From contig NZ_CP132343.1 of NCBI RefSeq assembly GCF_040529065.1, positions 4,667,001 to 4,731,000 of the forward strand: 64,000 bases of DNA. Reading direction: 5' to 3'. Within the stretch, counting starts at the first letter, position 1. Each line of letters starts with the position of its first letter. The position numbers were made by a program, and so were the translations under genes. The notes beneath the pieces were generated by a model. The model did not search any database. It saw only the letters and a program-made list of their open reading frames with translations, and had not been told where the DNA came from. Below are positions 50,161 to 61,007 of this stretch, piece by piece. The DNA comes from Xanthomonas sacchari (lineage in GTDB: Bacteria; Pseudomonadota; Gammaproteobacteria; Xanthomonadales; Xanthomonadaceae).

Positions 50161-50316
50161 ATGGCACTCGGACGCATCGACGGGTCGCTTGCCGCGACCG
50201 AAGTGCTCCTCTAACGACTCGCTCTACCGCAGGGCAGCGGGACACGTCGTCATCCTGCGGCAGTGGTTCTCTTCCCCTTGCGGGAACGGCCGAGACAGCA
50301 TCCCATCTAGCGCCTG

Positions 50317-50340
50317 GTCGCGGCTGAAGCCGCTCCTACA
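50317..50340 (-). repeat. REP-type repeat, GGAGCGGCTTCAGCCGC family
   Basis: On the minus strand it reads TGTAGGAGCGGCTTCAGCC then GCGAC; the same family occurs as a pair at 56031-56119. Confidence 0.75.
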
Positions 50341-50468
50341 CGCGTGCATTCCGCCTGGATCAGAGGATCCCTAATGGCTGCCACCGTCCTCTGCCCCTCA
50401 CCATGTGCGCAGCGACGATCAGGGCAGGCACGCAAGGCCCTGGATCGCGCTGCGATCGGCGCAGCGCC

Positions 50469-52979
50469 TCAGTACACGTCGCGCCGGTAGCGCCCCTCGG
50501 CGCTGAGCGCATCCAGCGCGTCCTCGCCCAGGATCTCGCGCAGTGCCGCATCCACGTCGCGCGCCATGCCGGCGAGGCTGCCGCAGACGTACACGGTGGC
50601 GCCGCGCGCGACCCAGTCGCGGACCGCGTCGGCGGATTCGCACAGCCCGTCCTGCACGTAGCGCTTGTGCGCCTGGTCGCGCGAGAACAGCAGATCGAGG
50701 CGCTGCAGATGGCCGGCGGCCTGCCACGCCTGCAGTTCGTCGCCGAACAGCGCATCGTGCGCGGCGTTGCGCTCGCCGAACAGCAACCAGTGCCCCTGCA
50801 CGCCGGCCTGCTCGGCCTCGCGCAGCAGGCTGCGCAGACCGGCGATGCCGGTGCCGTTGCCGATCAGCAGCATCGGCGCATCGCCATGCCGGCGGAACCC
50901 CGGGTTGGCGCGCACCTGTGCGCGCAATACCGCGCCCAGCGGTGCGTGCTGGCACAGCCAGCCGGCGCCGAGCCCGGGGCTGCCGTCGTCGCGCAGGGTC
51001 AGGCGCACGACCAGCTGCAGCAGGCCGTCGGTCGGCACCGAGGCGATCGAGTATTCGCGCAACGGCAGATTCGGCAGCGCATCCACCCAGGCCTGCAGGT
51101 CGTCGTCGCCCGGCGCCGGCGGCGTCAGCGCGCGCGATGCCAGCGCCTGCCACAGCGGCTGACGCACACCATCGGCCTGCACCGTCTGTTCGGCATCCAG
51201 CGCCTGCGTGGCAAGCCAGGTGCGGACCGCATCGGCGGCGTGGCAGGGCTGCACTTCCAGGATGTCGCCGGCATGCCAGTGCGCCTGCGGCGGCGGCACC
51301 AGATCGATGCGCCACACCGGCGCGCCGGCACTGCCGGGATTGAGCAGGACGCGGCCGGCCAAGCGCCAGTCCAGCGGTTCCGGCGCCTGCAGCACCGGCG
51401 CCGACGCCGCCACGCCGGTGAGCGCGGACAGTTGCCATTGCCACTGCGCCAGCGCCTGCGGATCGGCATTGTCCACTTCCAGTGGCGGGAACAGCGCCTG
51501 CGCGCCCTGCGCCTCCAGCCAGCGCTGCACCTCGCGAGAGAAGCCGCAGAACTGCGGATACTGCCGGTCGCCCAGGCCGAGCATCGCGTAGCGCAGCTCC
51601 GGCAAGGCCTGCGCCTGGCGCAGCACACGTCGGACGAAACCGCGCGCCGCGTCCGGCGGTTCGCCGTCGCCGAAGGTGCTGACCACGAACAGCACGCGCT
51701 GGGCGCCGCGCAGGTGCGCCAGCTCCAGCTGCGCCAGCGAACGCACCTCCACCGCCAGGCCGGCGGCCTGCAGGTGCGCGGCGGTCTGCCAGGCCAGGCG
51801 CTCGGCCAGGCCGCTCTGGCTGGCGAAGCCCACCAGCCAGGCGCCGGCGGCATCGCCGACCAATCCCGGCAGCGCGCGCCGCGCCGCGCGCAAGGCGCGC
51901 TTCTTGCGTCGGCGATCCAGGTACAGCATCCAGCCGGTGACGAAGAACAGCGACATGCACAGGCTCGCCAGCAGCATCGCCACGCGCCCGGGCAGGCCGA
52001 AGAAGCTGCCGCTGTGCAGCGCGAACATGCTGGTCAGCAGGCGCCGGCCCAGCGGTTGCTGCCGATACTCCAGGTGGCGCAGGACGCGGCCGCTGGCCGG
52101 ATCGACCTCCACGCTGTCGTAGGCACGGTCGTGCGCCGGATCGGGCGGCAGGTAGCGGGCCACGATCGGCTGGCCGCTGCGACCGGGCAGACGCAGGTCC
52201 AGGTAAGCGCGCTGCGCCGCCGGCACGGTCGCCAGAGCCGCCTGCAGCCGCGCGTAGTCCACTGCGGGTGGTTTGCCGCCGCGACCGCCCTCTTTCTCCT
52301 TGGGCGCGGCATCGCCGCCGAGCATCGCCACCAGCCCCTGCCGGTACCAGTCGTAGGACCAGTACAGCCCGGTCGCGGCGATCAGCAGGTACACCAGCAG
52401 GCACCAGGTGCCGATCACCGAGTGCAGGCTCCACAGGAAGCTGCGTCCCTGCCGGTTCCACTCCACCGCCCACCAGGCGCGCCAACTCCACCAGCGCCGC
52501 GGCCAGCGCAGATACAGGCCGGACAGGCAGAAAAAGATCAGCACGAAGGCGCAAGCCCCGGTGACCGCCTTGCCGCGCTCGCCGGCGGCCAGGCGCCGGT
52601 GCAGGTCTTCGACGAAGGAGAAGAAGCCGTCCAGGCGCGGCGCCGGCAGCACCGCGCCGGTGTAGGGATCGAAATACAGGCGGCCGCCGTCGCGGCCCGG
52701 CAGGCGCACCGCGGACGGGCGCGTGCCGGTGGGATCGATCAACAGGCGGTTGCTGCGGTGCGCGCCGTCCAGGTCCAGGCGCCGCGCCAGCTCGGCCAGC
52801 GGCAAGGGCTGCTCGCCGGCGGCATGGCGGGCGGCGATGGCCGCCAGCGGCGGATTGGCCAGGCGCACGATCTCGTCCTCGAAGGCGAGCGTGGCCCCGC
52901 TCAGCCCCATCACCGACAGCGCCAGACCGGCGCTGATGCCGAGCAGCCAATGCAACTGGAACAACAGCGACTTGATCAC
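50469..52979 (-). CDS. PepSY-TM / flavodoxin / ferredoxin-NADP reductase fusion, probable siderophore-iron reductase
   Basis: 836 residues from a GTG at 52977-52979. Residues 1-370 are a PepSY-associated membrane part: helices at about 8-32, 140-160, 185-210 and 345-368, with paired His residues (HWLLG, EDLHRR, LHSVIGTW and ALHSGSFF) that could ligate heme. A flavodoxin domain follows (about 375-510: GFASQSGLAERLA, VVSTFGDGEPPDAARGF), then a sulfite-reductase-type FAD/NADPH domain (about 560-836: REYSIASVP, LLIGNGTGIAGLRSLL). Electrons would run NADPH-FAD-FMN-heme to the periplasm, to reduce ferric siderophores. A Fur-box candidate lies 37-55 bases upstream of the start. Confidence 0.87.
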   Translation of the reverse strand: MIKSLLFQLHWLLGISAGLALSVMGLSGATLAFEDEIVRLANPPLAAIAARHAAGEQPLPLAELARRLDLDGAHRSNRLLIDPTGTRPSAVRLPGRDGGRLYFDPYTGAVLPAPRLDGFFSFVEDLHRRLAAGERGKAVTGACAFVLIFFCLSGLYLRWPRRWWSWRAWWAVEWNRQGRSFLWSLHSVIGTWCLLVYLLIAATGLYWSYDWYRQGLVAMLGGDAAPKEKEGGRGGKPPAVDYARLQAALATVPAAQRAYLDLRLPGRSGQPIVARYLPPDPAHDRAYDSVEVDPASGRVLRHLEYRQQPLGRRLLTSMFALHSGSFFGLPGRVAMLLASLCMSLFFVTGWMLYLDRRRKKRALRAARRALPGLVGDAAGAWLVGFASQSGLAERLAWQTAAHLQAAGLAVEVRSLAQLELAHLRGAQRVLFVVSTFGDGEPPDAARGFVRRVLRQAQALPELRYAMLGLGDRQYPQFCGFSREVQRWLEAQGAQALFPPLEVDNADPQALAQWQWQLSALTGVAASAPVLQAPEPLDWRLAGRVLLNPGSAGAPVWRIDLVPPPQAHWHAGDILEVQPCHAADAVRTWLATQALDAEQTVQADGVRQPLWQALASRALTPPAPGDDDLQAWVDALPNLPLREYSIASVPTDGLLQLVVRLTLRDDGSPGLGAGWLCQHAPLGAVLRAQVRANPGFRRHGDAPMLLIGNGTGIAGLRSLLREAEQAGVQGHWLLFGERNAAHDALFGDELQAWQAAGHLQRLDLLFSRDQAHKRYVQDGLCESADAVRDWVARGATVYVCGSLAGMARDVDAALREILGEDALDALSAEGRYRRDVY

Positions 52980-53015
52980 GGCGGCGCGGTGCGGGACGGG
53001 GGGCGGTCGCGCATT

Positions 53016-53034
53016 GTAAATGAGAACGCTTATC
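53016..53034 (-). promoter_or_regulatory. Fur-box candidate upstream of the PepSY-flavoreductase gene
   Basis: On the minus strand GATAAGCGTTCTCATTTAC matches the 19-base Fur consensus GATAATGATAATCATTATC at 13 positions. It lies 37-55 bases before the GTG start, consistent with iron repression of the promoter. Confidence 0.55.
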
Positions 53035-53183
53035 GCATGCGATTGCTCCGTCGCCGCGCGGCGTCTACCGCCAAGCGTGACCCGCGACGCAGTTGCCATT
53101 GGCAGCACATCCAGCGGTCACCTGACGGACATCGAACGTGGCCAGTTTCTTCACCTCCATCGACCACCCCCGAGGTTCCTGCA

Positions 53184-53939
53184 ATGTCCGTCTCCCTGCG
53201 CGGTTGTCTTGCCCTGCTTGCGCTGTTCGCCGCCCAGGCGGCCAGCGCCGCCACCAGCTGCCCCACGCTCTATGCCGGCGGCAAGGCGCCGACGCTCGAT
53301 GCGTCGATCACCAGCCGCACCACCGAGGTCTGCCATACCGAATACGTGCTGATGGCCTCGGGCGTGACCAAGGGTCCGCTGTACTCGGCCGAGCACATCA
53401 CCGACCAGCAGGTCGCCGGCGCCGAATCGATCGGCCGCGTCGGCTCCTTCCACGACGAGACCGGCATCCCCGCCGCCGACCGCTCGCACACCTCGGACTA
53501 CACCAACTCCGGCTACGACCGCGGCCACATGACCCCGGCCGGCGACGCCTCGACCACCAATTCGGAGAAGGAAACCTTCTCGATGGCCAACGTGGTCCCG
53601 CAGGACCACAAGCTCAACACCGGCGAGTGGGCGCGGATCGAGGAGCAGGTGCGCCAGCTGGCCAAGCAGCGCGGCGAGGTCTACGTGGTCACCGGCCCGG
53701 CCTTCGACAGCGGCACGCGCAGCAGCATCGGCGCCGACAACGTGCAGGTCCCGGACTACGTGTGGAAGGCGGTGTACGAGCCGGGTAACGGCGCGGCCGC
53801 CTATATGTGCGTCAACGACAGCACCATCAACTGCGACGTGGTGTCGATCAACGACGTCATCACCATGTCCGGCGTGGATCCGTTCCCGTCGATCAGCGCC
53901 AGCATGAAGGCCAATCCGATCGCGCTGACGTTGCCGTAA
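53184..53939 (+). CDS. Secreted DNA/RNA non-specific endonuclease
   Basis: 251 residues from the ATG at 53184. Signal peptide ending SAA (about 23). The family active-site motif is YDRGHMTPAGD (catalytic His, near residue 117), with the metal-binding Asn in the following MANVVPQDHKLN. This is the beta-beta-alpha-metal nuclease of the NucA/Serratia type, here of the size of bacterial secreted nucleases. It should degrade extracellular DNA and RNA for nutrient gain or biofilm change. It is divergent from the iron reductase. Confidence 0.92.
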   Translation: MSVSLRGCLALLALFAAQAASAATSCPTLYAGGKAPTLDASITSRTTEVCHTEYVLMASGVTKGPLYSAEHITDQQVAGAESIGRVGSFHDETGIPAADRSHTSDYTNSGYDRGHMTPAGDASTTNSEKETFSMANVVPQDHKLNTGEWARIEEQVRQLAKQRGEVYVVTGPAFDSGTRSSIGADNVQVPDYVWKAVYEPGNGAAAYMCVNDSTINCDVVSINDVITMSGVDPFPSISASMKANPIALTLP

Positions 53940-53943
53940 GGCA

Positions 53944-53980
53944 GGGATTCGGGAGTGGGGATTCGGGATTGGTAAAAGCG
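53944..53980. repeat. Half-element related to the palindromic repeat at 10866-11020
   Basis: The stretch starts GGATTCGGGAGTGGGG and ends GATTGGTAAAAGCG, like one arm of the element at 10866 (units of GGGATTCG instead of GGGAATGG). It lies just after the endonuclease gene. No matching second arm was found. Confidence 0.5.
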
Positions 53981-54003
53981 TCCTGACATCCCTGCCGGGT
54001 TGG

Positions 54004-54039
54004 GGCGGCCGGCGGCGCGGTGTGCGCCGGCCGGCCGCC
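54004..54039. terminator. Strong GC hairpin between converging genes
   Basis: GGCGGCCGGCGGCGC (54004-54018) pairs with GCGCCGGCCGGCCGCC (54024-54039) around GGTGT, with one bulge. It separates the endonuclease (plus) and the LysR gene (minus) and can serve both. Confidence 0.65.
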
Positions 54040-54057
54040 GTCGCAGGCGCGCCCACC

Positions 54058-54945
54058 TCAGGCGGTGTGCGCGGCCATCGCCTCGACCAGCGCGGCGAAC
54101 ACCGCGCTGCAGGCGGCGCTGCCGCGCACGTCCTGGTGCATCACGATCCAGCTCTCCAGGCCCACGCGCACCTGCTGCGGCAGCACCGGCACCAGCGTCG
54201 GCGTGCGTCGCGCCAGCGCGACCTGGCAGAAGCCGATGCCGCAGCCGGCACGCAACAGCGCCAGTTGCGCCAGGTCGCTGTCGGCGCGCAACGCGAACGC
54301 CTCGCGCCGCCATGCCGGCAAGGCACTGCGCGCCGCGCGCAGGAACGGCGTCTCCGCATCGAAGCCGATCAGCGCGTGCTGCGGCAGGTCCTCCAACGCC
54401 TGCGGCAGACCGTGCCGGTCCACATAGTCCTGGTGCGCGAACAGCGCCACCGCCACCTCGCCGACATGACGCGCGACCAGTACGTCCTGCGTGGGACGGG
54501 TCATGCGTACCGCCACGTCGGCCTCGCGATGCAGCAGGTCCTGCACCCGGTTGCTCAGCACCAGTTCCAGCCGCAGCTGCGGATGCGCGCGACGCAGGGC
54601 CGCCAGCACCGGCGGTAGCAGTTCCGCACCGATCACCTCGCTGGCGGCGATGCGCACCGTGCCGCGTACCGCATCGCCGTGGCGGCCCGCCGCGCGCTGC
54701 AGCGATGCGGCCAGGCTGCCCATCGCCTGTGCATGCCCGCGCAAGGCCAGCGCGGCATCGGTGGGCAGCAGGCCGGTCTGCGAACGCACGAACAGCGGCA
54801 CCGCCAGCGCCTGTTCCAGCGCCGCCACGTGACGACCGACGGTGGGCTGGGTCAGCCCCAGCGCGCGTGCCGCCGCCGACAGCGACCCCTCCTCCAGCAC
54901 CGCCAGGAAGGACCGGTAGAGTTCCCAGCCGATCGCGTTGTCCAT
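54058..54945 (-). CDS. LysR family transcriptional regulator
   Basis: 295 residues from the ATG at 54943-54945. The N-terminal helix-turn-helix is FLAVLEEGSLSAAARALGL (about residues 12-30) with TQPTVGRHVAALEQAL. The C-terminal effector domain has the GTVRIAASEVIGAELLPPVL start and RMTRPTQDVLVARHVGEVAV. The likely target is the divergent epimerase gene at 55037, 91 bases away. An ATACA-GAAA-TGTAT palindrome overlaps the start codon, suggesting autoregulation. The effector is unknown. Confidence 0.9.
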   Translation of the reverse strand: MDNAIGWELYRSFLAVLEEGSLSAAARALGLTQPTVGRHVAALEQALAVPLFVRSQTGLLPTDAALALRGHAQAMGSLAASLQRAAGRHGDAVRGTVRIAASEVIGAELLPPVLAALRRAHPQLRLELVLSNRVQDLLHREADVAVRMTRPTQDVLVARHVGEVAVALFAHQDYVDRHGLPQALEDLPQHALIGFDAETPFLRAARSALPAWRREAFALRADSDLAQLALLRAGCGIGFCQVALARRTPTLVPVLPQQVRVGLESWIVMHQDVRGSAACSAVFAALVEAMAAHTA

Positions 54946-54957
54946 ACAGAAATGTAT
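54944..54957. promoter_or_regulatory. Palindrome overlapping the LysR start codon
   Basis: ATACA (54944-54948), GAAA, TGTAT (54953-54957): a perfect inverted repeat of five bases with a four-base centre, overlapping the ATG of the LysR gene and lying between it and the divergent epimerase gene. It fits a LysR-type autoregulatory site. Confidence 0.5.
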
Positions 54958-55036
54958 AGCCGGTCCGCAGTATTCGCCAATTTTCTTCAGCGGCACCGGC
55001 ACCGACACTGAGCGCCGACCCCAACGGAGCGCTGTC

Positions 55037-56026
55037 ATGTCCTCTTCTTCTTCCACGGCCCTGGTGCTGGGTGCCAGCGGCGGTATCGGCGGCGAACTGG
55101 CGCGGCAGTTGCGCGACGCCGGCTGGCAGGTGCGCGCCCTGCAGCGCGGCCTCGCCCACCCCAGCGCGGAGCGCGACGGCATCCACTGGCTTCGCGGCGA
55201 TGCGCTGCAACGGGCGGACGTGCTGCAGGCGGCCCGGGGCTGCGCGGTGATCGTGCATGCGGTGAACCCGCCCGGTTACCGGCGCTGGTCGGAGCTGGTG
55301 CTGCCGATGATCGACAACACCGTGGCCGCAGCGATCGCCGAGCGCGCCACCGTGATCCTGCCGGGCACCGTCTACAACTACGGGCCGGACGCCTACCCGG
55401 CGCCGGACGAAGACGCGCCGCAGGCCCCGGTCACGCGCAAGGGCGCGATCCGGGTGGAACTGGAGCGCCGCCTGCAGGCCGCGACAGCGCAAGGCGCACG
55501 GGCGATCGTGGTGCGCGCCGGCGACTTCTTCGGCCCGCGCGTGGGCAACAGCTGGTTCGCGCAGGGGCTGGTGCGGCCCGGGCGACCGGTGGCGACGGTG
55601 ACCTTGCCGGGCGATCCGGGCGTTGGCCACCAGTGGGCCTATGTGCCGGATGTGGCGCGGACCATGCTGGCGCTGCTGCAGCAGCGCGCACGCCTGCCAG
55701 CCTTCGCCCGCCTGCACATGGACGGGCACTGGGACGCCGACGGCACGCAGATGGCCGCGGCGATCGCGCGGGTCGCGCAGCGCCACGGCCTGGCACCGCC
55801 ACGCACGCGCCGTTTCCCGTGGCCGCTGCTGACCCTGGCCATGCCGTTCTGGCCGCTGGCGCGCGAACTGCACGAGATGCGCCCGCTGTGGCGGCACCCG
55901 CTGCGCATGCGCAACGCGCGGCTGTTGGAACTGCTGGGCGAAGAACCGCACACACCGCTGGATGTGGCGGTGGAGGCGACGCTGCAGGGTCTGGGCTGTC
56001 TGCCGGCGACCGCCCGATCGGCCTGA
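55037..56026 (+). CDS. NAD-dependent epimerase/dehydratase family protein
   Basis: 329 residues from the ATG at 55037. Extended SDR Rossmann fold: VLGASGGIGGELARQL at the N-terminus, then WLRGDALQ, and HAVNPPGYRRWSELV. YNYGPDA stands near the usual tyrosine of the extended SDR active site, though the YxxxK pair is not clear, so it may be an atypical member. RAGDFFGPRVGNSWFAQGLV and HQWAYVPDVARTML are family motifs. It is likely controlled by the divergent LysR gene. Substrate unknown. Confidence 0.85.
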   Translation: MSSSSSTALVLGASGGIGGELARQLRDAGWQVRALQRGLAHPSAERDGIHWLRGDALQRADVLQAARGCAVIVHAVNPPGYRRWSELVLPMIDNTVAAAIAERATVILPGTVYNYGPDAYPAPDEDAPQAPVTRKGAIRVELERRLQAATAQGARAIVVRAGDFFGPRVGNSWFAQGLVRPGRPVATVTLPGDPGVGHQWAYVPDVARTMLALLQQRARLPAFARLHMDGHWDADGTQMAAAIARVAQRHGLAPPRTRRFPWPLLTLAMPFWPLARELHEMRPLWRHPLRMRNARLLELLGEEPHTPLDVAVEATLQGLGCLPATARSA

Positions 56027-56030
56027 CGCG

Positions 56031-56119
56031 CGTAGGAGCGGCTTCAACCGCGACCGGGCTTTCCCATTGAAGCGCGATCGCGGCTGATCCCGAAAAGGGG
56101 ACAAGAGCCGCTCCTACAG
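56031..56119. repeat. Pair of inverted REP repeats (BIME-like)
   Basis: The left unit (GTAGGAGCGGCTTCAACCGC) and the right unit (GAGCCGCTCCTAC, with GCGATCGCGGCTGATCCCG before it) form an inverted pair separated by about 50 bases, between two converging genes. It probably ends both transcripts. Confidence 0.75.
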
Positions 56120-56177
56120 CACGCCGACCATCGTTATCGGGCGTTTGCTACACCCGCTTGCGCAGACAGACGCCGGC

Positions 56178-57704
<1,527 letters not shown>

Positions 57705-57800
57705 TCACGGCGGCCCTGCCAGGGTGCGACAGCGGTGGGTTCGGCACGATTCACCCGGCCCGCCTATGATCGCGTGAGATCCGAAGACGGGGGCAAGGCC

Positions 57801-58277
57801 ATGAAGATCCGACCGTTGTTGCCGCTGGCGCTGCTGCTGAGCCTGGCCGGCTGCGCCAGTTCCTCGAAGGTGATGGTCGGCGCGGCACGGCCGCCGATCG
57901 ACCCGGCGCTGGTGCAGATCTACTCCGCGCCGCCGCCGGGGGCGGTGGATATCGCCCAGCTGGAAGCCTCCAGCGCGGCCGGCTTCGGCACCCAGGGCCA
58001 GACCGACGCAGCGGTGGACCGGCTCAAGCGCGACGCGGCCAAGCTCGGCGCCAACGGCGTGGTGCTGATGGGCGTGGGCTCGCAGCGCTCCGGCGGCGGC
58101 CTGTCGGTCGGCGCGGGCAGCTACGGCGGCCATGTCGGCGGCGGCCTGGGCATCGGCATCCCCACCACGCAGAAGCGCGCCGCCGGCATGGCGATCTGGG
58201 TGCCGCCGGGGGCGCCGGCGCCGGCCGCCCCGCAGCCTGTCCCGCCCCCCGGAGCCGCACCGCCCCGGGAACCCTGA
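57801..58277 (+). CDS. Lipoprotein with Gly- and Pro-rich C-terminus
   Basis: 158 residues from the ATG at 57801. Lipoprotein signal with lipobox LAGC (Cys about residue 18). A short domain follows (ARPPIDPALVQIYSAPPPGA, then DAAVDRLKRDAAKLGANGVV), a pattern seen in many proteobacterial envelope lipoproteins with a YbjQ/DUF4156-like fold. A Gly-rich stretch (GGGLSVGAGSYGGHVGGGLG) and a Pro-rich tail close it. The role is unknown. Confidence 0.75.
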   Translation: MKIRPLLPLALLLSLAGCASSSKVMVGAARPPIDPALVQIYSAPPPGAVDIAQLEASSAAGFGTQGQTDAAVDRLKRDAAKLGANGVVLMGVGSQRSGGGLSVGAGSYGGHVGGGLGIGIPTTQKRAAGMAIWVPPGAPAPAAPQPVPPPGAAPPREP

Positions 58278-58544
58278 CGGCGCCTGCCACCACGGCGATC
58301 GATTGGTGCCTGAGCGTGTCCGCGTCCGCCGAGCGCAAGGCCAGCGTCGGTGCTGGACGCCGCAGGCGCCGCCGCTTGCGATGTTTCGCACCCCAAAACC
58401 CCTGGTAAGCTACTGGTGGGCTACCATATTTTTCCGGCTGCGCTGTCGGCGCAATGCGTCTGGCGCGCCGGATGAGGAAGATTGCACTGCCAAATGGTCA
58501 GCCTGGGTATTCGGTGGACACCATCATTGACAGAAGGAATCGTT

Positions 58545-58898
58545 ATGAAACGCTGGATATGGATATTGGTCGCCGCTGCCGGGCTGCAGACCAGCGCGAT
58601 CGCATCGACGCCGCACCAGACGCTGGTCTGCCGCATGGACGACCCGTTCCTGTTCTGTTCCAAGGGCTGCGACATTCCTGACTACAACTGGAAGCCGGTG
58701 GACCCCATCTCGGGAACCTGGGCGCCGGTGTCGCCGTATTGCCCCTATCCAACACCGGTCTCGACGCATCACTGCGTTGGATGGACGACGACCGCGATCG
58801 CAGCGCTTGCTCAATACCAGAGCATCTGTCCTGGTGCATTGAAGCAAGGACAGTGGAAGGGAACAAAGCCCCCGGAACTGGTTCCCTTCAAACACTAG
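58545..58898 (+). CDS. Small secreted cysteine-rich protein
   Basis: 117 residues from the ATG at 58545, preceded by AGAAGGAA. Signal peptide ending AIAS (about residue 21). The mature part has six cysteines (LVCRMDDPFLFCSKGCDIPD, YCPYP, HHCVGW, SICPGA), so it should be disulfide-bonded and periplasmic or secreted. I do not recognise the family. It is convergent with the DUF885 gene. Confidence 0.72.
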   Translation: MKRWIWILVAAAGLQTSAIASTPHQTLVCRMDDPFLFCSKGCDIPDYNWKPVDPISGTWAPVSPYCPYPTPVSTHHCVGWTTTAIAALAQYQSICPGALKQGQWKGTKPPELVPFKH

Positions 58899-58973
58899 CG
58901 TTCGTTCGGGCGCACAACGGATCAGGCTGGAAGGCGACGCACACAGACGGTGCGTCGCTCCAAATGCAAAGGA

Positions 58974-60791
58974 TCAGGGCGCCGCGCTGCCACGCGTGTT
59001 GGCGATGAACTGGGTCTCCACAGCCTCCTGTAATTGGTCCGGGGGCAGCAACCCCTGATCCAGCAGGAAGTTATTGAACTTCAGCCGGTCGAACCTGGCG
59101 CCCAGCGCCAGTTCGGTGCGCATGCGCAGTTCCAGGATGCGGCTGTAGCCGTAGAAGTAGCTGCCGGCCTGGCCGGGCGCGCGCACCATGTAGCGGTCCA
59201 GCTCCTGCCGCGCCATCGCCGGCGACAGGCCGACGTCGTTCTCCAGCACCAGGCGCGCACGCTCGCGGTCGATCAGGCCGAGGTTGAGCATCGGGTCGAG
59301 CATGGCCCGCGCCGCGCGCAGCAGGCGGAACTGCAGGGCGATCAACTGCCCGTCCAGCGGCTCGTACGGCACCATCTCGGCCTCGGCGTACAGCGCCCAG
59401 CCTTCGACGTTGACCGAATTGAACGCGAACAGGCTGCGCGCCAGCGACACGCCGCGCTCGACCATGGCGGTGAACTGCAGTTCGTGGCCCGGCCGGCCCT
59501 CGTGCGCGCTCAACGTCCACGCCGCCGCGCCGAAGTTGAAATCGTCGTAGTGCTCGCCCTTGCCGGCGCTGTCCGGATTGCCCAGCGGCAGCACGAAGGT
59601 GCCCTGCTCGCCGGTGTTGCCGACCAGCGGCGCCGGGCGGAAATGCGGTGCCGGTTGCGCGGCGCTTTCCGCCGGCGAGCCCAGGCGCATCTGCATCGGC
59701 CGCTGCGGCACGTCGACGATGCGCTGCTGGCGGATGATCGGATCGATGCGGTCGATGACGCTGCGGTAGTGCGCCTCGAGCTTGTCGTCGGGGATGGTAT
59801 CGCGCTTGAGCGCGCGCAGCACGGTGCGGTAGTCGCGGGCATCGTCGCCGCGCAGGCCCTTGGCCGCGGCCACCAGCGGCGCCAGTTGCTGCATCGCCGC
59901 GCGGGTTTCCATGAATTCCAGCTGCGCGCGCTGCATCAGCACCTGCGGGGCGATGTCGATACCGACCTGCTTGAGCTGGAACGCATACAGCTCGGGCGGC
60001 AGGCGCGCATCCTCGCGTGCCTGCGGCAACACCACCGTACGCGTCCAGGTGGCGTAGTCCTGGAACTGCTTGTCCATCGCCGCCAGCGCCGCCTCCGCGC
60101 CGGTGATCTTGTACTCGGCGAACAGCGAACGAATGCCCTTGGCGTAGGTGTCGACGTTGCTCAAGGCCTGCTCGACCTCGCGCTTGGTCGGCTGCAGGAG
60201 GTTGCCGTCGGCGCGCTTCTCTTCGTAGCGTTGCCGCGCCAGTTGCAGGGTCGAGGCGCTGCCCGGCGCCAGGCCGACGTAACGCTGCAACCGCAGCAGC
60301 GCCTTGGCGCGGCGCGCCGCCGGTACCTGCTCGGACAACAGGTTGTTGATGCCGCCGAACACATGCTGCGGCGCGTCGGTCCATGGCAGCAGAAAGCGCT
60401 CGTTGAGCGTGCTGCCCTCGATGGACTGGTCGGCGGCATGGATCAGGATCGCCAGGTCCTGGCGCACGTTGGGATCGCGCTCCACCTGCAGTTTTTCCTG
60501 CAGCGTGCGGCGCGCGGCGCTGGTGGCCTCACGGAAGCGCCGCGCGTTGTCGGGACCGAAATCGGAGACCTGGTCGTCGAAACCCGGCACGCCGAAGAAG
60601 CTCACCTCCTCGGCCTGGAACGGCGCCTGCGCCTGCAGCAGGATCTGCGCGAAGGCATTGCTGCGCTCCACCCAAGCGGGCGCGTGCGTGGCCGACGCGG
60701 CAGCCGGTGCGGTCGGAGCCGCCAACGCAGGAAACGGCGAAGGTGCCGCCAGCGCCAGGGTCAGGGCGATGGCGAGGACACGTGGCTTCAT
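58974..60791 (-). CDS. Exported DUF885 family protein
   Basis: 605 residues from the ATG at 60789-60791; an upstream in-frame ATG adds 14 residues without improving the signal peptide. Signal peptide ending ALA (about 25). The DUF885 domain spans most of the protein; the metallopeptidase-like motif AHEGRPGHELQFTAM (His-Glu-Gly-x-Pro-Gly-His) lies near residue 435, with EGWALYAEAEM (zinc-ligand Glu region) about 45 residues later. This resembles M32-type metallocarboxypeptidase sites. Related exported proteins may be peptidases. Substrate unknown. Confidence 0.85.
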   Translation of the reverse strand: MKPRVLAIALTLALAAPSPFPALAAPTAPAAASATHAPAWVERSNAFAQILLQAQAPFQAEEVSFFGVPGFDDQVSDFGPDNARRFREATSAARRTLQEKLQVERDPNVRQDLAILIHAADQSIEGSTLNERFLLPWTDAPQHVFGGINNLLSEQVPAARRAKALLRLQRYVGLAPGSASTLQLARQRYEEKRADGNLLQPTKREVEQALSNVDTYAKGIRSLFAEYKITGAEAALAAMDKQFQDYATWTRTVVLPQAREDARLPPELYAFQLKQVGIDIAPQVLMQRAQLEFMETRAAMQQLAPLVAAAKGLRGDDARDYRTVLRALKRDTIPDDKLEAHYRSVIDRIDPIIRQQRIVDVPQRPMQMRLGSPAESAAQPAPHFRPAPLVGNTGEQGTFVLPLGNPDSAGKGEHYDDFNFGAAAWTLSAHEGRPGHELQFTAMVERGVSLARSLFAFNSVNVEGWALYAEAEMVPYEPLDGQLIALQFRLLRAARAMLDPMLNLGLIDRERARLVLENDVGLSPAMARQELDRYMVRAPGQAGSYFYGYSRILELRMRTELALGARFDRLKFNNFLLDQGLLPPDQLQEAVETQFIANTRGSAAP

Positions 60792-61007
60792 GGCGCAGCT
60801 CCGACAGAACGATGCAGGGACCGTACGCGGCATTGCCGGATCGGCAATCTGCCGGAGGTCATGGCCGCCACCGCGCGGCGATGCAGCATGCGGCGGCGGT
60901 GACGCCGCAGCGTGGCTGCATCAATGCAGACTCGCGGCGATACGCCATCGCGTGCCCGTGGATGCTGTCGACCGCACACGATGTGCGCGGCCAACCGCTT
61001 GCCCCCG

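Larger units (their letters stand above)
50058..50468. other. Intergenic stretch with two REP repeats, no gene
   Basis: 411 bases between a plus-strand and a minus-strand stop. It contains REP units at 50136-50160 and 50317-50340 and nothing else recognisable. Confidence 0.6.
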
